Below are positions 1 to 10,976 of a DNA stretch of 64,000 nucleotides, in pieces. The translations under genes and the position numbers were made by a program. The stretch spans positions 27,488,254 to 27,552,253 of the forward strand of contig OX243825.1 of the NCBI GenBank assembly GCA_945859605.1. The letters run 5' to 3'. Every line of letters begins with the position of its first letter. The first letter of the stretch is position 1. The DNA is from Lumbricus rubellus. Taxonomy: Eukaryota > Annelida > Clitellata > Crassiclitellata > Lumbricidae. The notes under the pieces are model-generated. The model was not told the origin of the DNA and searched no databases. It saw nothing but the letters and a program-made list of their open reading frames with translations.

Positions 1-31
1 ATGTATGTATGTATGTATGTATGTATGTATG

Positions 32-60
<29 letters not shown>
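1..60. repeat. (ATGT)n microsatellite
   Basis: Fifteen perfect ATGT units run from the very start of the window. The tract is probably cut by the window edge. Confidence 0.97.
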
Positions 61-63
<3 letters not shown>

Positions 64-842
64 ATTGTACATGTAGGCCCTACTGATTTATCTGGCTATT
101 TAAATTTCGTCTATTTGAATCTCACAAGCGCATTAATTTAACCACGGCCATACTTAAGGATCGGAATTTGCGTGCCAGCAACTCAAGATATTAATTCAAA
201 GACGTTTCCTGAGTTGCATGTTGAATCGTTGATGAATACCATGCAAGTGCTTACTCGTTTTTAACGGAATACTACTCGTTCAGATTGATGGTTAAGTGCA
301 CGTAATCCCGATGCTCCTCATGAGTCTTACTGCAGCGATAGAATCTCTGATCATGCATGTGACAGATCTGTGAGTCTTCTGCTTAACTTAGACGGACGGC
401 GTCTGCTGAACCGTGTCACGTGGGACAGCAACGGGGACATGACGTGCTGTCCGTTAGAGATTGTTGTTGCGTAAGAATGGTCTGATGCACATCGCGTAGT
501 ACGTCGACCGCAGAAGCATCGAGCGAGAGAGAGAGAGTATCAGGTCCCAGACGTTGCAGGGGAGACACGACTGAATGCATCTGATGCATCGTCGGTTGGG
601 GGACGAGGGATTTAAGGCCGGGATGTGAAGGGAGGCGACCTGGGAGACTCCGACATGATCTGCTGGACTTATAAACAGCCGCATCAATTTTAAGGTCCTT
701 TTCGTTTTGCGACTCACATTATCTGTTTATAAACATTGGTACTTATTAATTTTAAGACTATTGCTTGATTCATTTTATCATGAGCTGTTTAACATTTTAT
801 TTAAATACGTGGAGCTTTATTCATTCAAAATGTTTATGTGTC
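61..842. other. Stretch without a recognisable gene
   Basis: No open frame with domain-like composition, no splice-consistent exon chain and no inverted repeat was seen. A short GA-rich run near 525-537 is the only simple sequence. Confidence 0.6.
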
Positions 843-905
843 GCACCTTTGAAAATCCTACTTAGAGGCGCTTCCAGATCAGTCACCGCCAAAGTGAAAT
901 ATCTT
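843..905 (-). mobile_element. SINE/LINE 3'-tail remnant
   Basis: The string around TTAGAGGCGCTTCCAG, followed by a CCAAAGTGAAA-like stretch, matches the reverse complement of the tail found at 61912-61990 and 63640-63720. The GAATGA tail and tRNA-like head are not visible, so this is an old fragment. Confidence 0.5.
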
Positions 906-1929
906 GTTTGAGCAATTGGTAAAAAGCTGCAAATTATTGCGAAGTAGCAATCGCAAGACAGTGGAGATGCCAACAGACGAGAAGCGCGACGATTTAATTT
1001 TTTATCATACTAAGTTACTGTAACAAGTAGCCTAAAATTAAAAAAATCTCCTATGATCCTATCACAGCTTCATTTTGTGTTCATAAATTATTAAAGTATG
1101 TTTTTCTATATAATTAATTCCCCCCATTTTTTGATAATTTAATTGGATAGAGGGCCTACTTTAGTTTTGTTGCATTGTTTGCGCCAGGCCTCTAAAAAGT
1201 TAATCCGGCACTGATACTAACCATGATCATTACATGACAAGTGGCTGAACTTTGACTTTGAACCGATTCCATGATAATTGAGGATGCTGTTTTATTTGTG
1301 AAGAAAATTTCTGGTCAGCAATACGTAGCTGAATCTAGATTTTGCAGATGGGTGCAATGAAAATCAGCGTGACGCGTAAACAGGAGCAAGCTATAATAAT
1401 AAATGGACAATGAATCTGAAGTGAATGTTATTTTCAAATGCAAGTCACACCATTGACGGGATTGCAGGATTCTAACAATTGCTAATATGGGTTCTTTGTA
1501 ATTAAAATAAATTGAAATCTGCGTGTTTGAGTGCGTGATTAATGATGCGTGGAAGAGCATAATATTAAATCTTGGACGCCAGGCAGACATGTCTCCACAC
1601 ATCTTTCATCTTTCTGCCTCAGCGATCTTTCAATTAACCCGGATTAGTCGACCTCCGTCACACGTCAGCGTCGTTCATGACATCGAGGTCCATGACTTTC
1701 TCGCCGTCTGTTCATCTTTCACAGAACCAATTGCATCGACGAACTAAATCAAGGCTCAGAGTCAATCAACAACACTCCATGATACATTTTGTCTGTCTGC
1801 ATGCAAAGCCGGTGGCGTCTTTCCATAAAAAAACAGTCCATTGCGATGGAAATGCTGGCTATGATAGACATAGAAAGGGTTACTTTGGTAAACTATCGTT
1901 TTAGCGCTCTATATTATTCGCCTCCATGC
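906..1929. other. Stretch without a recognisable gene
   Basis: AT-rich DNA with only short open frames and no protein family or repeat structure recognised on either strand. Confidence 0.55.
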
Positions 1930-2185
1930 AGCAGATCTTTTATTATTTTTCATCAATCCGACTGCTGCTCTTTCAAGAATTCTTTTAATCAACTTAGCTT
2001 CCATTTAGGCAGAAAAGCGTTTCATCAATCCAGTTTCTATTCGAGAATCAATCATTTTTCATATATCCAACTTCTACTCCAGCTGGAATAATCATCAATC
2101 CCAGTTCTATTTAAGCAAACTATTGCTTTCATCCAACGGACTTTTATTTAACAAGAATTGTTTCGACGATTCAGCTTGTGGACCC
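1930..2185 (-). repeat. Degenerate array of the GAAGCTGGATTGATGAAA module
   Basis: Read on the minus strand, several diverged copies of a module containing GAAGCTGGATTGATGAAA occur at irregular spacing of about 35-45 bp. On the plus strand they read as TCATCAATCC and AGCTTCCATTT. The same module fills the inverted-repeat elements at 9238-9796, 25947-26687 and 40773-41383. No terminal inverted repeat was found around this copy. Confidence 0.55.
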
Positions 2186-4528
2186 TATTAAAACCAAAAA
2201 ATCTGAAGCCATTCAATGGAATAACACCAGAATACTGATGTGTTAGCTTATGCCTACCCCACGCATTTGCTTCTATGTGGGTTTTAAACTGCGTTATTAC
2301 ATTGCTGAATTACTCCCCACTTCCATGAAATATGTTTCCAAACTTCTTGGCTTTGTCTGGCATTCATACAGAACATCTTACGATACAGTTTCTAAGACGT
2401 GGCATTCGTTGCATCATGATGTGTGCAGCATATTTCGCAAATCCCATGAGTCCCGCTTCAACTTCTGCATCATTTCTTTTCTGCGGAGACTCTCAGTTTA
2501 TAAGTGACAGTAATTTATTCGCGTACTTTCGTCTGAAATTTTAGCTCCGGTTACAGTTATTTAATTCATGAATCGCTATTTGCAGAACGTCTGACGAGCA
2601 CAAGGGCAGTAAAAAATAAAATTATGTGCATTGGTTATTAGCCTATGTTCTACGTAGTATGTTTGTTTGTGTAGTAAAGGGTTAAATTTGGATTAAACAT
2701 CAGAAGATGGTAAAATCGATTCTAATCGGAGCACAATATATTTTGTTCCAGAAGATACAGTGCGGAAATTGTTGAAAACATTATAAGTGGCACAAACAGA
2801 CATACAAAATAACGCAAGAGGTGGATATAGACTGTATGCTTTACGGAGGAGGTAGCCTATAGGCCGATGGAATGGCATTTCCAAGGCGTTTGATGATTGG
2901 CTCATTTCAATCACGTGTTGCTGTGCTTTTGTCATCTCCGTCATGTAGTAAAAGGTCTCTGCTCTCTGATGACAGGTGAAAGCTGTGCCCTACAAAGGTG
3001 AGACACATTTCCAGAGTCAGTGTTTACCCGCTGGAAAGGTCATTCCAATACATCACTCTGTTAATTGGAAGCTATAATTATGTTCTGCGAGTAGTTAACA
3101 TTGACGACGAATGGTATAGGCAACTTTTTATTGAATTATTTATTCTCGTTATGAATTATAGACTGACCCTCAACCAACCCAGTTTGTGATTATTGAAACG
3201 TCGCCATTCGATTAATAAAATTACTCAAAATTCTGCGAGAGTCATTCCTACGTTCGTCATTTAATAGGGCCTATTCCACCACAGCCACATTTTAAAATTG
3301 ATATGAGTATGAGCATGTGTGTAACGTTTACAAGACTGATACGTCTATTGTTATGGTGCCCAGAGAATGTTATGCTTTTCGTTTTGGCCACAAATCTTTT
3401 ATGACGCAGTAGCGAGATTTGCTTGGCAAGAAGTGTGAAACAGAAGTTTTGGTTAGTCTGACGTCTCGAGAGTTTTAGCCGTGAAAATAAATTTGTATGA
3501 CGTGACACAGCTACTTACAGCAGTGGCTGGCAAGATAAGTAGCCGGTCGTTCGGTCGATGGAGACGTCGTTGCTGTCTCCTGTCTCCTTAAGGCGACCGA
3601 AAGCTTTGCGTTGGAAATTGTCCGCGAGGTTTTCTCATCTCTCAAGGGATTCGGAAATAATGACAATTTCGGCGGCGAGGCAAAATAGCAGAGCAGAATG
3701 AACGGCATAGAACGCACAGCTGCAGAGAGTCATGTATGGTAAGCTATGTTGCTAGACGAGTATAGGGTTTATGTGTGACCGTCCGGTGGTCTCTGCCAAT
3801 CTGCCTGCTGTCAGTCTGTTTGTCTGTATTAGTGTGTGGCTATGTTATCGTTATCTCAATCAGTCCTTGTGTTAGTCGGTCTGCTTGGATCTTTCTCTAT
3901 CTCTGTAGATTCTGTCGGTCTGTTCGTCTTTTCAGCTGCATATCTGTTGACTTGTGTGTCTGTTTATTCGTTTATCTAGCCTACATGTATCTATCTGCCA
4001 ATCTGCATATAACAGTATATCTAACAATTTTTCCTTCTTTAGTGTTTTTCTATGGAGCATCGGTCTGCCTAATCTTCTTTCTTATCGTTTATCTGTACAT
4101 CTTTCTGTTAGTCCTATGTAGGTTCTGTCTCATCCTCACAGTGGCGATATATGTTTCCCATAATATCTCAAAACAGCGTCATTCTTTTCTCCTCCAAACC
4201 AAGGCACATAGGGGCCTACACTCATACAGTATCATGTATAATACCTAAGAAATGTATATATAATTATATGTAAATATAATATTATATCGTTTTATACCTC
4301 TTCGTACTTTCCTTCTGGGTCAGTTGCTGTGTCATTATTATCTTTAAGTGCGACGCAGATTTTGCCATTCCGACAAGATCCTACGGGGGATTATTGCAAG
4401 AGATAGCAACAAAAGTATTGATATAATCTGATTGATTGAGATGTATTACTTCCCCAACTGTTGCCGGCTGAACCTATAGAAACCAGTGCAAGAAGTCAGA
4501 AGAATTCCAAATACTTATACTTATGGTC
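2186..4528. other. Stretch without a recognisable gene
   Basis: No coding exon is supported. The 157-codon plus-strand frame at 3775-4248 is a decayed CTGT/TCTG-rich tract read as a hydrophobic, Cys/Leu/Val-rich peptide. Its composition follows the simple repeat, so it is not called a gene. Confidence 0.6.
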
Positions 4529-4530
4529 TA

Positions 4531-5702
4531 CAGGGTGCGCCAAAAAAAAATACCCCCCCTAGGTTTTTTGCCAGTATCTTGGCCAAAAGTAAAAATTTTG
4601 CAATGAAATTTTGCAGTCTTATAGACAATTCATATTTACGCATGATGGCCAGATTTCATCAAAATATTTCAAACAGAACAAAAGTTATGCCACTTTTAGG
4701 GAGGTCACCCACCGTTTTTTGACGATTCAAAAACGAAACGCAACAAAAACTGTGTTTTGTGCCAATATCTTGGCCAAAAGTAAGAATTTTGAAATGAAAT
4801 TTCACAGACTTATAGCCAATTCATATTGACACATGATGGCCAATTTGTATAAACATATCTCAAACACAACGAAAGTTATGCTACTTTTAGTGAGGCCACC
4901 CACCGTTTTTTGACGATTCAGAAACGAAACGCAACAAAAATCACAAAAACCTGATTTTATTAAGTCAAATCTCTAATAACTGTTGTCAAATGAACTTGGT
5001 AGGGCTTCACAACTTGTGTTCGATGTGCCCACCACCAGTGCCAACACATCTTTTGAGTCTCTTGGCAAAGTTCTTGATGGACCTGTTGATTAATCCGACA
5101 GATTCTTTATTATTCCTTATTTGCCAATTTGATTGTCATCTTGCTAAGCGACTTCTCAGTGACGTGCAGCTACGCTGGTACCCTGTTTCTTTTTTAAATA
5201 GTAATAATAATGATCATCGGTCAATATCAAGGCTATTTGATAATAATTATTTGAGATGAGACTTAATAAAATCGTGTTTTTGCTGCGTTACATCTTTAAA
5301 TTGTCAAAAATTGGGGGGTGGCCTCACTAAACGTGGTATAACTTTTGTTTTTTTGGAAATATTTTGATGAAAGTTGACCATCATATGCAGATATGAATTG
5401 TCTTGAAGCCTGTAAAATTTCATTTCGATATTCTTACTTTTGGCCAAGATATTGGCCAGAATAATTAGATTGGATTTTATTCCTTTTTGTTGCGTCGCGT
5501 TTTTGAATCGTCAAAAAACGGTGGGTGGCCTCACTAAAAGTGGCATAACTTTTGTTCTGTTTAAAATATTTTTATGAAATCTGGCCATCATGTGTAAATA
5601 TGAATTGTCTTTAAGACTGCAAAATTTCATTTCAAAATTCTCACTTTTGGTCAAGATATTGGCAAAAATCTTAGGGGGGGTATTTTTTTTTGGCGCACCC
5701 TG
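4531..5702. mobile_element. Mariner-derived fold-back element, TIR CAGGGTGCGCC
   Basis: The element starts CAGGGTGCGCC followed by an A tract and ends with its reverse complement. TA dinucleotides at 4529-4530 and 5703-5704 are the expected Tc1/mariner target duplication. The inverted arms extend for roughly 220 bp. Inside each arm the same module appears a second time (about 4749-4940 and 5260-5460), which gives a nested fold-back. The centre retains the C-terminal codons of a mariner transposase on the minus strand (see 5007-5100). It is non-autonomous because everything upstream of that end of the transposase is gone. Confidence 0.85.
5007..5100 (-). pseudogene. C-terminal remnant of a mariner-type transposase
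   Basis: The minus strand reads ...INRSIKNFAKRL..., then CVGTGGGHIEH and a stop at 5007-5009. The basic FxxRL segment followed by a Gly-rich GGGHxEH end is typical of the C-terminus of mariner transposases of the vertumnana type, by recall of the family and not by search. Only about 31 codons remain, so no catalytic DDD residues are present. Confidence 0.6.
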
Positions 5703-5704
5703 TA

Positions 5705-6272
5705 TAAGCTTAGTTAAGTGCGCAGTGACCTGGACGTATAGGTCTAACAATGAGTCAGAAATCGACTCTATCTGAGCAATTGAACACAGTATGCTGAACA
5801 TACAGTAGAATATACTTTTATCATCTAAAGGTGATCTGGTTGTCCATATGTCTCGAACCTCCACAGTGCATCTGTGTAAATGCTTCACAATACTCGGCCA
5901 ATACTCGGCCAATGTTAACCAAGTTAACTAACAGTCTCCGGAATGAACTTCTTGGTGTTTTACTTCGCAACTGCAACAAGCGTTTGAAAACCATTGTCGC
6001 GTTTTTAGTATAGGATAAATGATGCAGATTCAATAACCATGTTTGAAGTATTGTAGGGCGTATGCGTATATTATTACGACATGGACATGTTATTATGTGC
6101 AGGGTCAGTAGACAACACGAAGTATGCGAGGACCAGAGATATCATGCACTCAGGCAAACGAGTTGTCGTTGTAAAGGATTCCACTCGATTAATTCACTGC
6201 AAATGGTTGATGCCTTTGGGTAAAAGACGCGCATGTCTGCTGCACAACTCTATACCCTTGATACATGTATGC
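5705..6272. other. Stretch without a recognisable gene
   Basis: Short overlapping open frames occur on both strands, but no family, splice chain or repeat was recognised. Confidence 0.5.
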
Positions 6273-6280
6273 TCTTCAGC

Positions 6281-6512
6281 CAGGGGCGGATCCAGGGGGG
6301 AGGCAATCCGGCCATGCCTTCACCATTTAGAAATGTCCATGTATCGATGCCCCCCATTTGGTTTCAACAAGCTTATAATTTGGTATATTTTCAAGGATTT
6401 GGACTTCATGACTAAAAAAAGGTCATCAACTTTTTTGGCGGATACGAATTATTTTCCAGACCCAAGGCCAAGAAATTTTGCCCCCCCTCCAAAGTTCCTG
6501 TATCCGCCCTTG
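6281..6512. mobile_element. hAT-like MITE, TIR CAGGGGCGGAT
   Basis: The element begins CAGGGGCGGATCCAGG and ends CCTGTATCCGCCCTTG, an imperfect terminal inverted repeat. It is flanked by TCTTCAGC (6273-6280) and TCTTCTGC (6513-6520), a 7-of-8 match target duplication. CAGGGGCGG ends with an 8-bp duplication are typical of hAT-superfamily MITEs. At 232 bp it has no room for a transposase. Confidence 0.82.
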
Positions 6513-6520
6513 TCTTCTGC

Positions 6521-6969
6521 GACAATAATTTTAGCCTCTCGCTCTTGCCATCAATAATCTTCTGTGCTGTGAATACGAGCCGAAGATGTGTGGAATTACC
6601 ACGGGAGTGCGTCAAACAGTGCTGACCTTGCTGACCTTGCTATAATGTTGCATGTATACATGTGTTTGAGGACTAGAGCTTTACGATGAATATTCTCATA
6701 ATCTAAACGTCGCATTCCCTACACGGCACCAGGTCCTTCTCTTGATCTGCAGCTAACCACTTAGGCGCACCCTGTCCCATGGGCCTCATGAAATATGCAG
6801 ATGTTGTGTTTGGTTTATGATGGGGCGATGATGGTCAGAGCGGTCGGTAAAGGTGATGGAGATTATGCAAATGGAGCGAACGGAATCGGCCTATAATTAC
6901 ATGTATAGTAACAGAGGATGGCGATGGTTGGATACAATTCTATGTAACGGAAGGAACAAAATGTTGTTA
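6521..6969. other. Stretch without a recognisable gene
   Basis: Nothing coding or repetitive was recognised before the GACA/GTAG simple tract that opens the duplicated cluster. Confidence 0.5.
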
Positions 6970-7135
6970 GATTTAAAAAATATGGCAGAGATTAGAAAAG
7001 CTAGAAGATGCAAAAATCTTTAAACGAGTGAAACTGAAAGACATTGTGCAGAATATAATATAGAAAAAGAACACAAGCAGGCAATGAAGAAACATAGCAA
7101 CATTCAGGCAAACATACAAATAAGCAGAAAAACAG

Positions 7136-7318
7136 TTAGGTAGATAGGTGGGTGGGTCAGTGGGTCGATGGATGGATGGATGGATAGGCAGACAGACGGA
7201 GACAGGCAGACAGGCAAGCATGTAGGTAGGTAGGCAGGTAGGTTGGTCGGTCGGTAGGTAGGTAGATAGACACACAGACAGACAGATAGAAAGACAGACT
7301 GACAGACAGACAGACAGC
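7136..7318. repeat. Mixed GGTA/GGAT/GACA tetranucleotide tract
   Basis: Runs of GTGG, GGAT, GTAG, GGTC and GACA tetranucleotides alternate here. The related tract in the second duplicated unit is at about 17455-17565. Confidence 0.85.
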
Positions 7319-7632
7319 CATAATCTCACAAATAGGAAAAACGAATCAAATTCTGTGGTTTTGGTTGAGAAGACAGAATAGGACTTGAGCCGAGGAAAGC
7401 CAGAGAAATAAGGAAAGATAAGTTAAGATACCGCAAGAAGTAATGACAATGTGGCAAACACACAGATGATGATGGCGGCTGAGAAGAGACTGAAAGACAT
7501 TGTGCAGAATATAATAGCTAGAGAGACGGATGACAGTCAGAATAACAGTTAGCCTACTGAAGATGTCTATCGTTTCCACCAGACAGATACAGCTGCTGCT
7601 GTATGTTGGGAGCCATCATCATCACCATCGTG

Positions 7633-7783
<151 letters not shown>

Positions 7784-8540
7784 CTCGGTCTCTGCAAATG
7801 GTCCGTTGGTTGTCGTAGGTCTCAGGGATCTACACTGAAATTGCCTCCATGAATATTTAATCCACGTTTACTATGAATAGCTCTTGCTTTCGCTTCTGCG
7901 TCATGATACTGTGCAGCACAAGCAGCATCTCTTATTACTTAGGACTTACTTTACCAGACTGTATCATCATATATGCTGTAATGTATGACTGGATAGATCG
8001 ATGTTTCATGATTATTTCAGCGCTTTTGAAAGTCTGCGAGCAAATGACTATTGGAGGTAGATGTGAGCATTATGTGCATAGAATATAATGTGTAATGGGT
8101 GAATACCGCAACATGGGAATACTACATTTAAGTATACAAGAAGGTGATGAAGAGAAGACTTAGTAGTAGCAATGCAGTTGAAAGGAGCATATGGCACACA
8201 GCGTCGAGGCGCTTTGAAGCAATGCGCTTTACAGTCTGTGGAAGCAAGGAACTAGTGATGGATTGAGGCAGGGCAGCATTTGCGAGGAAGCAAAGAGGTC
8301 ATCACTATGTTATCGCATCACTGACGTCCAGTGTGTATCGCGTCAAAAGCCGCTTTTGTCGTTCTCAGTTGGCTATTCAGTGCGATGACTCTCGCTCTCG
8401 TGTCAACGACAGCCGCAAGTCACATCTGCTGCCTCCAAACCTCCCAACTCAACATCACTTATTGCCTCCCTCCTTCCCTCTCTACAACCCTCTTTATCTG
8501 TCCAGCTCTACCTCCTTCCCTGCCTGTCTACCTACATGCT

Positions 8541-8614
8541 TCCGTCCGTCCGTCCGTCCGTCCGTCCGTCCGTCCGTCCGTCCGTCCGTCCGTCCGTCCA
8601 TCCATCCATCCATC
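8541..8614. repeat. (CCGT)n/(CCAT)n microsatellite
   Basis: A pure CCGT run passes into CCAT units. The equivalent tract in unit B is 18579-18700, longer and flanked by CCAT on both sides. Confidence 0.93.
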
Positions 8615-9237
8615 CAGTGCTCAAAGTGTGGAAAAATAAGTGCCTGGACGCCCCTTAGCCTACCTTCCAGGCATTGCTGGCCAATAAGTGGCAGGACGAT
8701 ATTCAGATTTCAAAATAAGTGCATGGGCGCCGTCCATGACCGTCCAGCCACACTTTAATCCCTGCATCCATCCATGCATCCACCCTTCCATCCGTCCATC
8801 TACCTACCCTTGCACCCATCCATCCACCCACCCACCCCCCCGCACACTTCTGAATCAGCCACTGCAGCTCTGGTCTGCTTGAATATTTTCCTTCAAACAA
8901 GGATTACTTATATCCATGGACTAAGAATAGAGGTTTCTAATTCAGTCGCTAGATGGCAGAAGTATCGTCGATAAAATTCCTAGTTATTATATTTTATTTC
9001 CTGGGACGCCATTTTGACCAGACGAACCGTAAATTGTAACAATAAATTATTAGGTGAGATAATTCTATTTCATTTGTTTTGTTGGTGAGTTATATACCCG
9101 AGTGATTTATTCACCCTTTTTGCACATTTTTATTAATGATGTTTTATGTATTGACTGATTACGGACAAACAATACAGAGTACGGATAAATGCTTATTAAA
9201 ATATGTATGACCAATTGCCCACAGTAGAAGAAAAGTC

Positions 9238-9796
9238 GGCACTCCTCCGAAGTCCGGTCCCAAATTATTTCACAGCATTTTTTCACCGTCACTTCACAAA
9301 CCGTTCACCGACTACTAAATATTGTAATTAGCTCACAGCATTTGCAGATAACAGTACTCCCGAAAACGTAAGGTAAGGTAATTTTATATCTGAAAAAGCT
9401 GGATTAATGATAAAACGCTTGAGTAATGGAAGCTGGATTGATTAAGGTGTTTTTGTGTCTGAAATGGAAGACGGGTTAAGGTAGCCTATAAGCTTCCATT
9501 TCAGATATAAAACTACCTTAATCCAGCTTCCATTTCTCAAGCGTTTTATCATTAATCCGGCTTCCATTTCTCAAGCGTTATTTTCGTCAATCCAGTTTAT
9601 ATTTCACCTATTAGGAACTTTCATCCAGCTTCCATTTCTCATACATTAATTTCATTAATCCAGATTCTATTTCCGCCATAAAATACCTTCATCCAGCTTC
9701 CATTTCAGATATAGGGTGAGCAAGTAAGCATTGGAGAAGCATATCTATGTGATAAGCCATGCGAAATAATTTGGGACCGGACTTCGGAGGAGTGCC
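9238..9796. mobile_element. Inverted-repeat transposon N1, TIR GGCACTCCTCCGAAG
   Basis: A perfect 34-bp terminal inverted repeat starts GGCACTCCTCCGAAGTCCGG and ends in its complement. The 8-bp target duplication GAAAAGTC lies at 9230-9237 and 9797-9804. Unit B holds the empty site near 19319-19326, where GAAAAGTC occurs once in the same flanking sequence, so both the borders and the duplication length are verified internally. The interior is filled by inverted arrays of the GAAGCTGGATTGATGAAA module. No transposase is present. An 8-bp duplication fits hAT, P or Merlin superfamilies; the GG start leaves this open. Confidence 0.92.
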
Positions 9797-10140
9797 GAAA
9801 AGTCGTCTGACGGCCAACGGAAGTCCAATGTCTTGCTGCATAACTAGTACTTTGCAATTCATTATGCTTACGAAAATTAGAATTGGGTAATGTTCTTCTT
9901 TTATTTAGCGTCCGAAATTATTTCAGTGTAACATCCTATAATAATTATATAGGCTTACTCCGTGTTTTCAGCTCCGTGTTTTACGCGTCTCGCCACGCGT
10001 CTCATCGTTTAAAATTTATAAATTCGATTTAAAATATTTCCTGACAAAATAGAAGCGGGATTTAGCGCATGATGGTCAGTTAGCGCTCAGGTTAGGCGTC
10101 GTGAGGGTCGGTTAGGGTTAGTTTTAGGGTCAGCGCAGTC

Positions 10141-10240
10141 ATTCTGCTGAAATTGAAGCTGGATTGATGAAAATGTTCTTGCCTAACTGGAGCTGGATTG
10201 ACGAAAATACTTGTTATCTAAATAGAAGTTGGATAGCAAC
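10141..10240 (+). repeat. Short array of the GAAGCTGGATTGATGAAA module
   Basis: Three diverged module copies in direct orientation (GAAGCTGGATTGATGAAAAT, then GAGCTGGATTGACGAAA, then AGAAGTTGGATAGC) are present upstream of the zinc-finger gene. The same stretch is present in unit B at about 19660-19760, so it predates the duplication. Confidence 0.6.
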
Positions 10241-10976
10241 TATTGAATGACGCAATTGACAACAATTTTTTCGGACGCTGATGTGAAACGATCGTTTAAA
10301 CCCAGAGTATATATTGTCGGATGCTACCATTAAAACCATTGAAATAATTTTGGAGGCTAAAGGAGAACATTACCTAGAATTGTATTGTTTGTCCGTAAAT
10401 AATCAGAGCCCAGAAGATTCTGCTTTTCTGCAAGTCATCTCAAAATTTCGGATGTCGGTGACGTCGGATTCAATGGAACCGATCAGTTAAAAAATTTTGT
10501 GATCGGAAGACTTAATTTCCTCTTCTTCTCTTCTTTCGAGTAGACTTGATATAATTATATATCTATAGTACAACAGTTATCTGATATAGCTATTCTCTTA
10601 CACTGAGCTTTTAGAAAATGCTCATGTACGTAATTGGTATGCAAGTAAAAATTTCAAATGTGAGTCAATTCACAAGCCTGGAGGGACAATAATAAAGACT
10701 ATAGGGCCTATATAATCCTGTTTATTGAGTATCTGATTATACTGTATGTGCACGAAAGATGAGTTTTTAATTTTGTGATGCGAAATGATTCATAGAGTTA
10801 GCCTACTAAATCATTTGCAATAAATAAGTTTCATCTGCAACAAAGGTTGAAGCATTTGGCTAATTTAAAACTATATTTTGACTGTAGCTATTCTGAGGAC
10901 CATATAATAATAAAAACAATGGTATGAATGCAAATTATATTAAGTATAAATTTTTGAATGTATTGCAGAACTAAAG

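Noticed and set aside
3775..4248. 157-codon hydrophobic frame resembling a multi-pass membrane protein
   Set aside because: The DNA is a decayed CTGT/TCTG tract, so hydrophobicity follows from the repeat. No homologous structure or splice context was seen.
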